From: Deltaproteobacteria bacterium
Lineage (GTDB): Bacteria; Desulfobacterota; Desulfobulbia; Desulfobulbales; VMSU01
DNA length: 32,360 nucleotides
Direction: 5' to 3'
Assembly (NCBI GenBank): GCA_021789795.1
Contig: JAJYJA010000003.1
Location: 1-32,360 of the forward strand
Numbering within the stretch: position 1 is the stretch's first letter; the number at the start of each line of letters is the position of its first letter. The notes under the pieces are model-generated. The model was given only the letters and a program-made list of their open reading frames with translations, was not told where the DNA came from and did not search any database. Position numbers and translations under genes: made by a program. Shown here one piece after another: positions 7,549 through 15,153 of this stretch.

Positions 7549-9065
7549 GGGTTTGGGAAATTTTTTTGCGTCGATCGATCGCCAGGCGGAAAACGATGGC
7601 TGCCGAGACGATGAGGCGGAGGGGCCGGGGTAAGCGGGATAGCGTTTTGACTGGGGGCATCTGTTGCTGTACGAGTTTTTGTATTCCCGGTGTGGGCCTG
7701 GTGGTTGCGCGAAAAGGAGATGATGAGCCGCATTCCCCGGTCGTAACTCAGGTAGTTCCAGGCCCAGTTGGTGAGGGCAACGAGTTTGTTGCGGAATCCG
7801 ACGATGGACATCAGGTGGACGAAGAGCCAGGCGAGCCAGGCTGGCAAGCCGCCGAAGGAGAGCCTCTTGCGTTCGACAATGGCGCGGTTGCGGCCGATGG
7901 TGGCCATCAGGCCGTGGTTTTTGTAGCCAAAGGGGGTGAGCGTAACGGCGGGATCGAGGTTCAATGCCGCCAAGTTGCGGGCCAGGTTCTCTGCCTGCTG
8001 GATGGCGACAGGGGCCAGCATCGGATGGCCGTGGGGCGTGGTGGGGGTGATCATCGCCGCCACATCGCCAATGGCGAAGATATTCTCGTATTCGGGGACG
8101 AGGTTGAAACAATCTACCGTAATCCTCCCGCCGGCCGCGATCCGTGCCCTGTCGAGCCCCAGCGGCGGTGCCCCGCTGACCCCGGCTACCCAGATCAGGA
8201 GTTCGGTGGGCAGTGCTTCTCCGCCTGCGGTTGTCGCGGTCTGGCCATCGTAGCCGGTGATCCTGGTGTTAAAACGGAAGGTCACGTCAAATGCCGCAAG
8301 TGCCTCGTGGGCCATTCGGGAGGCCCGCTCCGACATCCCGTTTAGCAGCCGATCGGTTGCCTCGACCAGGGTGATGCGCATGCCCCTGAAGTCGAGTTCC
8401 GGGTAGTCTTCGGGGAGGATGAATTTTTTCAACTCGCCGATGGCCCCGGCAAGCTCGATCCCGGTCGGCCCGCCGCCGACGATGACGATGTTCATCAACC
8501 GCTCCCGCTCTGTCGGCTCAGCGGTCATCAATGCCTTCTCCAAATTGCGGAAGATCTGTTGGCGGATAGCGATGGACTGGGAGATCTCCTTCATGACAAA
8601 GGCGTGTTTGGCCATGTCCTGCATGCCGAAGAAGTTGGTGGCGGCTCCGGTGGCGATCACCAGGTAATCGTAGCCCAGGCGGCCGGCGCTGGTCACCACG
8701 CCTTTGGAGCCGGGATCGATGCGCAGAACATCGACCATTCGGAAGTGGAAATTCTTTTGTCCCTGGAAGATATTGCGGAAGGCGTTGGCCACCGACTCCG
8801 GTTCCAACATCGCGGTCGCCACTTGGTACAACAGCGGCTGGAAGGTGTGGAAATTGTTGCGGTCGAGCAGCACGATCTGGAGATTGGCGCTGCCGAGCTT
8901 CTTGGCCAGGTAGAGCCCGGCGAAGCCGCCGCCCACGATCACCAACCGGCGTGTCGGCGCAACGGGGATGCTCGCGGCGATATCGCCGGTGGTGCGGTCG
9001 TCGGCGTTTGGGGCCATGGCGCCTCGGCCGGTTGCGGATGCGGGGGGCGGTCTATCCGTGTTCAC
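7545..9065 (-). CDS. ndh: Type II NADH:quinone oxidoreductase (NDH-2)
   Basis: Single-subunit, non-proton-pumping FAD enzyme (506 aa) that passes electrons from NADH to membrane quinone. FAD motif GGGFAG at 45-50 after a beta strand (RRLVIVGGG); the NFHTFQPLLYQVA segment is typical of NDH-2; the NAD-binding motif GGGPTGIELAGAI lies near 195-210; FAIGDVAA is the second FAD contact; a C-terminal amphipathic membrane-binding segment is near 420-445 (ALTNWAWNYLSYDRG). Two parts look unconserved: about 35 Pro/Ala-rich residues at the start (a later Met17 is an alternative start) and about 57 polar residues after the usual end, which suggests a displaced stop. The GTG start overlaps a small upstream frame. 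Confidence 0.88.
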   Translation of the reverse strand: MNTDRPPPASATGRGAMAPNADDRTTGDIAASIPVAPTRRLVIVGGGFAGLYLAKKLGSANLQIVLLDRNNFHTFQPLLYQVATAMLEPESVANAFRNIFQGQKNFHFRMVDVLRIDPGSKGVVTSAGRLGYDYLVIATGAATNFFGMQDMAKHAFVMKEISQSIAIRQQIFRNLEKALMTAEPTERERLMNIVIVGGGPTGIELAGAIGELKKFILPEDYPELDFRGMRITLVEATDRLLNGMSERASRMAHEALAAFDVTFRFNTRITGYDGQTATTAGGEALPTELLIWVAGVSGAPPLGLDRARIAAGGRITVDCFNLVPEYENIFAIGDVAAMITPTTPHGHPMLAPVAIQQAENLARNLAALNLDPAVTLTPFGYKNHGLMATIGRNRAIVERKRLSFGGLPAWLAWLFVHLMSIVGFRNKLVALTNWAWNYLSYDRGMRLIISFSRNHQAHTGNTKTRTATDAPSQNAIPLTPAPPPHRLGSHRFPPGDRSTQKNFPNP

Positions 9066-9234
9066 ACTCCACCGCCTCGTCGTTGGTCGGTGATAGGTGA
9101 TGGTGATAGGAGGCGATAGGAATTTGCTTTTTTGAGATCTCGGCGAGGCGCGAGAACATGCCCAAACCCCTTCGCAAATCCACTGTTTCGGTGTCCAAAA
9201 ATGTCTGCAGGTTGTCGTCAGGCCGACAGAACAA
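9052..9234 (-). CDS. Uncharacterised 60-aa reading frame upstream of ndh
   Basis: ATG at 9234, stop at 9052, overlapping the ndh start by 14 bp in another frame. The product is polar with a short helical centre (DLRRGLGMFSRLAEI) and a His/Glu-rich tail (YHHHLSP...ECEHG). The family is not recognised and there is no clear ribosome-binding site. It could be a small leader coupled to ndh or a gene remnant in an IS-littered stretch. Support is limited to the open frame and its position. Confidence 0.25.
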   Translation of the reverse strand: MFCRPDDNLQTFLDTETVDLRRGLGMFSRLAEISKKQIPIASYHHHLSPTNDEAVECEHG

Positions 9235-9395
9235 GACTAATTCCCCTTTTCTACCACGCCCATACTGCTAGATTTCGCTTCCAGTGACAGTAAATCAATA
9301 GCTAAACCGTTTGGGGAAGTCAATGTCTTTCCTGTTTTCTTGACCACCGATTTTCGCGGAAGTTTATTGGGCTCTTTTGAATTTCAAATGAGTAA

Positions 9396-9770
9396 TTAGA
9401 CCATGTTAGGGTTGATTTTGGTGAAGTCTAGTTTGCCTGCAATCAGGAAAATGACCATCCGTATGGTTTTGAATCTTCCAAATCCTCGTGCCTTTCGCTT
9501 GGCGGCCTGAAACAAGCCGTTGATGGCCTCCAGAAACCCGTTGGTTTGGCGGCTACGAGTCCAAGCCACTATGCCTCCGAAATGTGGGTGCGGAGCATCT
9601 TGGCGACCGTCTTCATCGCTTCCAACTTGGAGCGCATCACGTTGGTGCACCATTGACGGAGCATTTTAGCCACTAAGTTTGGCTGCTTTCGTTCGTTGGA
9701 GAATTTCCCGCAGCTGCTCCCGATAAAGCCCGGCGCGGGCCGTTCTTTTTGGGTACAGTTTTAAAAGGCC
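9396..9770 (-). pseudogene. Degenerate ISL3-family transposase, C-terminal remnant
   Basis: Three overlapping minus-strand frames together give the C-terminal third of an ISL3-type (IS204/IS1001/IS1096/IS1165) DDE transposase: KLYPKRTARAGLYREQLREI, then LRQWCTNVMRSKLEAMKTVA and MLRTHISE, then AWTRSRQTNGFLEAINGLF, QAAKRKARGFGRF and VIFLIAGKLDF. One-base frameshifts are needed near 9668 and near 9571, so the gene is dead. The N-terminal two thirds are absent; the sequence stops at about 9770, just before the cold-shock terminator. Only the last 85 codons (stop at 9396) remain as one open frame. Confidence 0.75.
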
Positions 9771-9808
9771 ATTGACAGCCACGCCTCACGTAAACAAACT
9801 CCCGTTCC

Positions 9809-9864
9809 CCCACGGACAAGAAAAGGCCAGGACTTGCAGGTCCTGGCCTTTTCTTGTCCGTGGG
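9809..9864 (-). terminator. Strong intrinsic terminator of the cold-shock gene
   Basis: A 25-bp perfect inverted repeat (9809-9833 and 9840-9864) with a six-base loop lies 15 bases after the cold-shock stop codon. The stem contains AAAAGG/CCTTTT, so it has short A and T tracts on both sides and could stop transcription from either strand. It also insulates the IS remnant. Confidence 0.8.
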
Positions 9865-9879
9865 TACGGCGGAAAATTT

Positions 9880-10080
9880 CTATATGCGCTTCACATTGGC
9901 GGCCGAGGGGCCCTTTTCGCCGTCCACCACCTCGAAGGTCACCTTATCCCCTTCGTTTAAGGTGCGAAATCCATCGGCCTGGATGGCGGAGAAATGGACA
10001 AAGACGTCGTCGCCATTGTCCCGCTCAAGGAAGCCGAAACCCTTTTTGGCATTGAACCACTTAACTTTACCCTCTGGCAT
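9880..10080 (-). CDS. csp: Cold-shock protein (CspA family)
   Basis: A 66-aa single-domain OB-fold RNA/ssDNA-binding protein. RNP1 motif KGFGFLER and RNP2 motif VFVHFSAI are intact, after the canonical start GKVKWFNAKK; the family's C-terminal GPSAANVK is also present. The ATG at 10080 has AGGAG upstream; a longer in-frame extension to 10185 contradicts family length and is not used. It stands alone, with its own promoter box upstream and a strong terminator downstream, as expected for an abundant RNA chaperone. Confidence 0.95.
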   Translation of the reverse strand: MPEGKVKWFNAKKGFGFLERDNGDDVFVHFSAIQADGFRTLNEGDKVTFEVVDGEKGPSAANVKRI

Positions 10081-10131
10081 TTTCCACTCCTTTTCATTGA
10101 ATGAAACCCAAAAAACAAACCGCATCCCCTG

Positions 10132-10137
10132 ATTATA
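10132..10137 (-). promoter_or_regulatory. csp: Candidate -10 box of the cold-shock gene
   Basis: TATAAT on the minus strand, about 50 bases upstream of the start codon, within TCTATATAATCAGG. The upstream -35 is weak (TTGCGC, 18-20 bp away). The implied 5' leader is roughly 45 nt. Confidence 0.4.
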
Positions 10138-10261
10138 TAGACACAAAAACGCCGATTGCGCAATATAACTTTTCAGCGCGGACAAAAAACGGGAAGGCGG
10201 GTTTTAGCCAAGGGGAGGCAGCAAATCGGGCCGCCAGCCGGCGAGTCGCCGGGCGGCTAAA

Positions 10262-11005
10262 TCAGGGGGCGTCGGGAGGCTCGCCGGTTGGCTCGGCGGC
10301 GGCCGGGGCCTCGGTGGCGGTCTTGAGGTCAACCCCGTCGGTATCGGCGGTAAGGGTTACCTCCTGGCCCAAGGTAAGCTCCGGGGCGGGGGGGAACCCG
10401 GTTTGGGCCGCCAGGTAGTACTTGCCGGGCGGCAGCAGCAGGATATAATCCCCGCTCGCGTCTGTCCAGGCCGAGAGGTAGGCGGGCAGTTCCTTGAACT
10501 GCGGCTGGCGGTCGGCCACCGCGTAAGCCAAGGCCAGGGGCCGTCCGTTACGGTCCAGGATCCGCCCCCTAAGCCGCACCAGGTCCTTGTTTCTCTTGCG
10601 GTGCTGCTGGGCCGCCTCGCGCAAGTCCATGACCACGAAATCTTGGCGCGCCTTAGCCCCGGCCTTGATCTCCACCTCCACCGCCTCGCCGGAATACTTG
10701 TCCCCCAACTCAAGAGGGCCGAAGCGCCGCTCGCCCTGACGCAGCATGGCCACCGCCCAGTAATGGCCAGGGGGGGCGGTCACGGTGTAGAGACCGTCCG
10801 GGCCGGTGCGCGGGGAGGCAAAATCGGCCGGCTTCTTGACGTTCTTGCCCCGGTAGAGGGTTACCTCGGCCCCAGCCACCGGCTTGCCGTTAACGTCGGT
10901 GACCGTCCCGCGCAGCAGGTCGGTATCCTCGGCCCCGGACGGCCCCGCCGTCAACAGGGCGCCCGCCGCCAGCAACATGGCCAACAGCAACGCCAGGGTC
11001 TTCAC
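10262..11005 (-). CDS. Secreted protein with two carboxypeptidase-regulatory-like domains
   Basis: A 247-aa protein with an N-terminal signal peptide (hydrophobic to about residue 20, then GPSGAED). Two beta-sandwich domains of the carboxypeptidase regulatory-like type: about 31-85 (LLRGTVTDVNGKPVAGAEVT...GLYTVTAPPGHYW) and about 143-200 (VRLRGRILDRNGRPLALAYA...GDYILLLPPGKYYL). The repeated G-x-V/I-x-D-x-N-G-x-P and PPGxYY signatures are plain. The tail is Ala/Pro/Glu-rich. The start overlaps the beta-helix gene stop by four bases, so the two are coupled. The domains usually act as structural or adhesive modules; no enzyme domain is present. Confidence 0.75.
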   Translation of the reverse strand: MKTLALLLAMLLAAGALLTAGPSGAEDTDLLRGTVTDVNGKPVAGAEVTLYRGKNVKKPADFASPRTGPDGLYTVTAPPGHYWAVAMLRQGERRFGPLELGDKYSGEAVEVEIKAGAKARQDFVVMDLREAAQQHRKRNKDLVRLRGRILDRNGRPLALAYAVADRQPQFKELPAYLSAWTDASGDYILLLPPGKYYLAAQTGFPPAPELTLGQEVTLTADTDGVDLKTATEAPAAAEPTGEPPDAP

Positions 11006-13518
11006 GGCCTCTTCCTCCCTTCCGGCTGCCAGTTAAGCCGAATCGGCTGCTTCGACTCGGGCTCGAAGATCACCTTGCCGATATAGCTCTCGCGGTGGCC
11101 GTCAAAGACCTGGTCGAGCACCGGCTTGCCGCCCCACCAGTTGTCGCGGGCGTCCACGTCCTCGTCGTTGAAGTCGCCCAGCCGCAGGGCGTACATCGAG
11201 TTGTCGAGGAAGTTGTTGTGGTTGACCACCATGCCGCTGCCCTGCTCGCGGATGAAGATGGCGATCTCGTTGCCGGTAAATTCGTTGTCGTGGATGGTGG
11301 CCAGCCCCCGGAAGGAACGGATGCCGATACCGTTATGGCGGAAAATCGACTGGCTGACCTCCACCGGGCCGCTGTTTAAGCGCAGGCCGCCCTTGTTGTC
11401 CTCAAACAGGCAGCGGTTGACCTTGAGGTTCACGAAGTGGCTGTGCAGGGGCCAACTGGCCTGACTGAAGTCGCAGTTGGCGAACCAGCTGCCCGTGGCC
11501 TTCTCCATCTGGATCTCGCCCCAACTACCCGCCCCCTTAGGCTCCAGGGCGGTGAAGGTGATCCGACGCTGCGGCTCGCCCGGGGCCTCGATCCGGCCCA
11601 GGACGTGGATCCCGGCCTTGGGCGCCAGTTTGACCACCGTGCCCGGAGAGACGGTCAGCACGCCGCCCTGGGGCACGGTCAGGGGGGCGGCGACGGTGAT
11701 CTGGCCCGCCCAGCGCAGGGGCACCGGCACCTGGGACACCGGCCAGACAAAGGGCCGGGGCGTGGCGGCCACCGGCTCGTAGGACACCGTGCCCAGGGCC
11801 GGGTCGTCGTGGCGGTCGAAGATCGCCTGCTTCAGGTCCGCGCCGCCCCACCAGTTGCCGGCGGCGTTAACGTCGCCGGGCCCGTCCAGGCCGATGGCGT
11901 AGAGGCGGTTGCCCTCGATATCGTTATTGCTTACCGTCCCGACAAAGGACCGGATCCCCAGGCCGCGCTCGCCGTTGTCGGCGATCAGGTTGCCGGTGAT
12001 CTTGCCCCGCGCCTCCCGGACGATGATGCCGTTGATGCCGTTGGCCATGATGGCGTTGCCGCTGGTCTCGACGTTGTCGGTGTTGCGCAGGGCCAGGCCG
12101 GTTTCTAGGTTGCCGGCCATCAGGTTGCGGTTGAAGCGGCCAAAGACGGCGTTGGCCACCTGCAGGCCGAAACGGTTGCCGACCAGGAGGTTTCCCTCCA
12201 CCGTGGCCGCGCCCTCCCGGATGCGCAGACCGTCCCAGCGGTTGTTGGCGATGGTGTTGTCACGGGCGGTCAGGTTGAGCCGGAAGAGGTTGGCGCCGTT
12301 TAAGTTGTCGAAGATCTGGTTGCGGAGCATGACCACGTCCGAGTCGCGGCACTGCAAGCCGCTCTTGTTGTTGTAGAACTGGTTGTCCCTAAGTTCCACC
12401 TGCGACTCCTGAAACTGCATCCCTCGGTAGTTGTGGCGCAGCACCGAGTTGGTCACCGCCACCAGCGAAAAATGGAAGTGCAGGCCCCGGTAGGCGTCCT
12501 CCACCTGGCAGAATTCCACCAGGTTGCGCTGCTGGTCGCTGCCTAAGAGGTTGATCGCATCCCAGTCGCCGAACCCTGGTTTTTTCTCCGCCGAGCGGAA
12601 GTGGATGGGCTGTTCACGGGTACCCTTGGCGATCAGCCCCCCCTGAATCATCAGGCCGTTCTCGCCGATGCCGTCGCCGTTGGTGTCCCGCTTGCTGAAC
12701 TCGACCACCGTGCCGGGCATGATCACCAACCGGCCCTCAGGCGGGATCCGCACCTGGCCGTCGATCCGCACCCGCCCCCTCCAGACGGTGGTGCCCATCA
12801 GGGTGTCGTTGCCGTAGGCGTGGGTCAAGGCCGGCTCCGGCGGGGCGGCAAGTTCCTGGCCCGCCGCCAGGCGGGCGGTTTCGGCCTGGCTGCGCAGGCG
12901 ATCCTGCTTGTGGTTGCCGCTGACCTCCGTCGCCTCCTCCCTCAGTTTCGGCTCGTTGAAGCCGCACAACCCGTAATCGTTGCCGCTCACCCGCGTTTTT
13001 TTCAAGGTCAGCTCCGCCTCCGGCCCGCAAGCGATCACCCCGTAGTGATTGCCAGTAAAACTACAGTGGCTAATGACCGCCGTCCCGGAGAGGAGGTAGA
13101 GCCCGGTCTCCGCCCCGCTGACCGTGGCCGCCGTGGCCTCGACCCGTCCTCCGTCCACCAGGATGCCGGCCCAACGCCGCCGGGTCTCGTCGCCGCCCGG
13201 GACGGACTTGACCTGGAAGATGGCCGGATGCCCGGGGCTGGCCTCGATCCTTAACACGCCGCGCACCAGGAGTTCGGTCTGATGGGAGAGATACTCGGGA
13301 TCGATCTTGCTGCTTTCGGCGGGCGAAAACACCACCACCGTCCCCGGCTTGACGGTCAGGGTGACCCCGGAGGGGATGAGGATGTCGTCCTTGACCTCGA
13401 CCCGCCCCTGCCAGACCGTGTCGGCGACTAGCGTCTCGGCCAGGGCCGGGACCGCTCTCGTCAGCAAGACAAGTAAGGCGGTCAAGATCAGGATGGAAAG
13501 GCGCCGGGGGGTGAGCAT
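11002..13518 (-). CDS. Secreted right-handed parallel beta-helix protein (NosD-like)
   Basis: An 838-aa protein with a signal peptide (cleavage near residue 28, ALAE). It is built from three modules, each opening with a cap strand of the form W-x-G-x-V...L-x-V-x-PGTVV-x-F (near residues 36-66, 243-272 and 602-632). Each cap is followed by runs of N-x-G/N-x-F coils typical of pectate-lyase/NosD beta-helices (NNKSGLQCRDS, GNRFGLQVANA). Two modules end in NWWGG followed by an F-D-x-H/D segment. No catalytic motif of a polysaccharide lyase is evident. With the two beta-sandwich proteins on either side it probably forms a periplasmic or surface structure; the substrate is unknown. Confidence 0.8.
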   Translation of the reverse strand: MLTPRRLSILILTALLVLLTRAVPALAETLVADTVWQGRVEVKDDILIPSGVTLTVKPGTVVVFSPAESSKIDPEYLSHQTELLVRGVLRIEASPGHPAIFQVKSVPGGDETRRRWAGILVDGGRVEATAATVSGAETGLYLLSGTAVISHCSFTGNHYGVIACGPEAELTLKKTRVSGNDYGLCGFNEPKLREEATEVSGNHKQDRLRSQAETARLAAGQELAAPPEPALTHAYGNDTLMGTTVWRGRVRIDGQVRIPPEGRLVIMPGTVVEFSKRDTNGDGIGENGLMIQGGLIAKGTREQPIHFRSAEKKPGFGDWDAINLLGSDQQRNLVEFCQVEDAYRGLHFHFSLVAVTNSVLRHNYRGMQFQESQVELRDNQFYNNKSGLQCRDSDVVMLRNQIFDNLNGANLFRLNLTARDNTIANNRWDGLRIREGAATVEGNLLVGNRFGLQVANAVFGRFNRNLMAGNLETGLALRNTDNVETSGNAIMANGINGIIVREARGKITGNLIADNGERGLGIRSFVGTVSNNDIEGNRLYAIGLDGPGDVNAAGNWWGGADLKQAIFDRHDDPALGTVSYEPVAATPRPFVWPVSQVPVPLRWAGQITVAAPLTVPQGGVLTVSPGTVVKLAPKAGIHVLGRIEAPGEPQRRITFTALEPKGAGSWGEIQMEKATGSWFANCDFSQASWPLHSHFVNLKVNRCLFEDNKGGLRLNSGPVEVSQSIFRHNGIGIRSFRGLATIHDNEFTGNEIAIFIREQGSGMVVNHNNFLDNSMYALRLGDFNDEDVDARDNWWGGKPVLDQVFDGHRESYIGKVIFEPESKQPIRLNWQPEGRKRP

Positions 13519-13541
13519 CGCGGGCTATAAAGGCGGGTTGC

Positions 13542-13582
13542 CGGCGGCCCTGGAGGGGAGGAAGGGATTTCCAGGGCCGCCG
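13542..13582. other. 13-bp perfect stem-loop between operon genes
   Basis: Inverted repeat 13542-13554 / 13570-13582 with a 15-base loop lies in the 84-bp gap between the 320-aa protein gene and the beta-helix gene. There is no T tract on the minus strand, so it is more likely an mRNA-processing or stability hairpin, or a partial attenuator, than a full terminator. Confidence 0.45.
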
Positions 13583-13602
13583 ATTGGCTGAAGCCGGTAT
13601 TT

Positions 13603-14565
13603 TTATTTTTTGGCCGGGGGGGCTTCCTGCTTGCCCACCGGTTGACCGGCCTTATTCTCCTTGGCCTCCGCCTCGAACTTCTTCTTGGTGGCGGCCGGGT
13701 CCGGGATCTTAAACATCTGGATGTTGATGTTGCTGACCACCTCGCCCTTCTTGCCCTCGACCGCGATGGCGTTGCCGTTTCCGCCCTGAAGTCCGCGGGC
13801 CGCCGAAGAGGCGCCCGGCTGGCTGCCGGGTCTAGGCGGCACGGCGCCGCCGGCCAAGGGGTCGGTCTTGCCGTAGGAGCCGATATAGGCGCCGATGCCT
13901 GGACGGCCGCCGCCCATCACCGACTCCCTGGCCACCACATAGTACTTGCCCGGCGGCACCTTCAAGGTGTAAGCGCCGTCGGCGGCGGTCGCCTCCGAGA
14001 TGTAGCGGGGCCGGGAGGCGTTGAGGTTGTCCTTCAGGGTCACGAAGATCCCGGCCAGGGGTTTGCCCCCCTCGCCGGTCACCTTGCCCTTGATGGTCAT
14101 GAAGTCCTTGAATTCCTTAACCTCGCCGGGCAGCATCCCGTCCACCCGACCCGCCTCCACCATCTGCTTGACCCCGATGGTGAACTCGCGGAGCTGACCC
14201 TTGGCACTCCTGGCGAAGTAGAATTTCTCGCCCGGACGCGGGGGGCCGACACCCTTGTCCGGCTTGCGGATCATGGCGCCCATGTAGTAGGTGCCAGGCA
14301 CCAGCTTGACCGCAAACTCACCCTTGGCGTTGGAACGGTCAACCATGTCCGGCACCCGGCGGGTGCTGCCGATCACCGGCGGCGGGCCGCCATTCTTGTC
14401 GAAGAAGGAGACGATGGCCTCGGGCATAATCTTGCCGTTGGCGTCGTAGATGGTGCCCTTCAAGGTGCCCATCTGCGCCTTCATGAAGCCCGGCACGTCG
14501 GCTCGGCTTACGGTACAGAACATGGTGAGGATGACCCCCATAAGCAAGACAATTCTTTTCTTCAT
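13603..14565 (-). CDS. Secreted carboxypeptidase-regulatory-like domain protein
   Basis: A 320-aa protein with a signal peptide (MKKRIVLLMGVILTMFCTV, cleaved near SRA-D). Beta-sandwich domain 1 spans about 33-100 (LKGTIYDANGKIMPEAIVSF...KLVPGTYYMGA); domain 2 spans about 152-212 (IKGKVTGEGGKPLAGIFVTL...LKVPPGKYYVVA). A Gly/Pro-rich linker (about 215-265) and a Lys/Ala/Glu-rich tail follow. First gene of a three-gene minus-strand operon, with GGGAGGG just before the ATG and a good promoter upstream. Its architecture mirrors that of the third gene, so the pair may be partners of the beta-helix protein encoded between them. Function unknown. Confidence 0.75.
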   Translation of the reverse strand: MKKRIVLLMGVILTMFCTVSRADVPGFMKAQMGTLKGTIYDANGKIMPEAIVSFFDKNGGPPPVIGSTRRVPDMVDRSNAKGEFAVKLVPGTYYMGAMIRKPDKGVGPPRPGEKFYFARSAKGQLREFTIGVKQMVEAGRVDGMLPGEVKEFKDFMTIKGKVTGEGGKPLAGIFVTLKDNLNASRPRYISEATAADGAYTLKVPPGKYYVVARESVMGGGRPGIGAYIGSYGKTDPLAGGAVPPRPGSQPGASSAARGLQGGNGNAIAVEGKKGEVVSNINIQMFKIPDPAATKKKFEAEAKENKAGQPVGKQEAPPAKK

Positions 14566-14631
14566 ATTCCCTCCCTAAAATGGATGAGTGAGATCCGTCG
14601 CGCCCCCTTCGGGCGGCCAAACGTCTGTTTG

Positions 14632-14660
14632 ATTCTACACGTAAAAAAAAAGTCGGGCAA
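14632..14660 (-). promoter_or_regulatory. Candidate sigma70 promoter of the secreted-protein operon
   Basis: On the minus strand TTGCCC (14660-14655), a 17-bp spacer with a nine-T run, then TAGAAT (14637-14632). It lies about 65 bases upstream of the 320-aa protein gene. Confidence 0.5.
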
Positions 14661-14767
14661 TTGATTTGGCAAACAGAAAAACAACCACTCCCCAGGGGGT
14701 GGAGTTCTCACGGCCATCATGGATTATTTGCAATTTATTTGCCAGTTTTTCAATAGTGAGTTTTAAC

Positions 14768-14796
14768 TTGACAGGCCAACCGGCGGCTGCTATTTT
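14768..14796 (+). promoter_or_regulatory. Candidate sigma70 promoter of the SbtA/SbtM-like cassette
   Basis: TTGACA (14768-14773), a 17-bp spacer, TATTTT (14791-14796) on the plus strand, in an AT-rich gap. The next plus-strand gene is the precursor at 15154. If this is its promoter, the 5' leader of about 350 nt would contain the nested palindromic elements. The 588-bp gap 14566-15153 otherwise holds only the minus-strand promoter and these elements. Confidence 0.45.
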
Positions 14797-14891
14797 GAGA
14801 AATATAATCGGGAATTATTACTGTTTAGCCGGGCGATTCACTCCCGACATGAAAACCAACCTGGGAGCCGGCTGAAAACTGACCACCTGTT

Positions 14892-15128
14892 GATGTCGTC
14901 GCCCAAAGTCCGAGCTGCGGCGGCGAAGGGCGGTTTTGCTTAGCCATCGGCCACCTTTGATGATCTCGCAAAAAAGGTAGCCGATGGCTAAGCAAAAGGG
15001 CCGATATACAAGGCGCGGGGTGTGTTTGGCGAGTGAGGCCATACAGATGGTATGCCGAACGAGCCAAACCGCCACGCGCCGCAGTAGATCGGTCTTTTTG
15101 CGACGCCATCACCTTTGGGCGAGCTCAT
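14892..15128. repeat. Outer small palindromic mobile element (MITE-like), interrupted
   Basis: The block is flanked by a perfect 8-bp direct repeat CACCTGTT (14884-14891 and 15129-15136), a target-site duplication. Its ends are imperfect inverted repeats: GATGTCGTCGCCCAAAG at the left and, read from the right, ATGAGCTCGCCCAAAG. The left part (14892-14959) resembles the internal-deletion form of the same family in reverse orientation (compare TCGTCGCCCAAAGTCCGAGC with the family end, and TTTTGCTTAGCCATCGGC with its other end). A second element is inserted inside it at 14960-15109. It encodes no protein. Confidence 0.7.
14960..15109. repeat. Inner palindromic element, copy 1 of the dispersed repeat
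   Basis: A 150-bp element flanked by a perfect 8-bp duplication CACCTTTG (14952-14959 and 15110-15117). The ends are ATGATCTCGCAAAAA and, from the right, ATGGCGTCGCAAAAA. The interior is a long imperfect hairpin: GGCGCGGGGTGTGTTTGGC against GCCAAACCGCCACGCGCC, closing on GGCCATAC-AGATG-GTATGCC. The same sequence recurs at 25670-25853 and at 32237 to the window end, which makes it a mobile family. Small size, no gene, inverted ends and target duplication fit a MITE. Confidence 0.8.
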
Positions 15129-15153
15129 CACCTGTTAACTCCACGGAGGAACT

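Noticed and set aside
9396..9770. ISL3-type transposase as the mobiliser of the palindromic elements (8-bp duplications fit)
   Set aside because: No end of the ISL3 remnant is preserved for comparison with the element ends, and the gene is dead; the link is only the duplication length.
9809..9864. Long perfect hairpin as a recombination or origin site
   Set aside because: Its place 15 bases after the cold-shock stop, with A/T tracts, is fully explained as a terminator.
10230..10257. GC-rich hairpin after the 247-aa protein gene as an intrinsic terminator
   Set aside because: A stem is present (CCGCC...GGCGG) but there is no T tract on the minus strand, so the terminator call is not supported.
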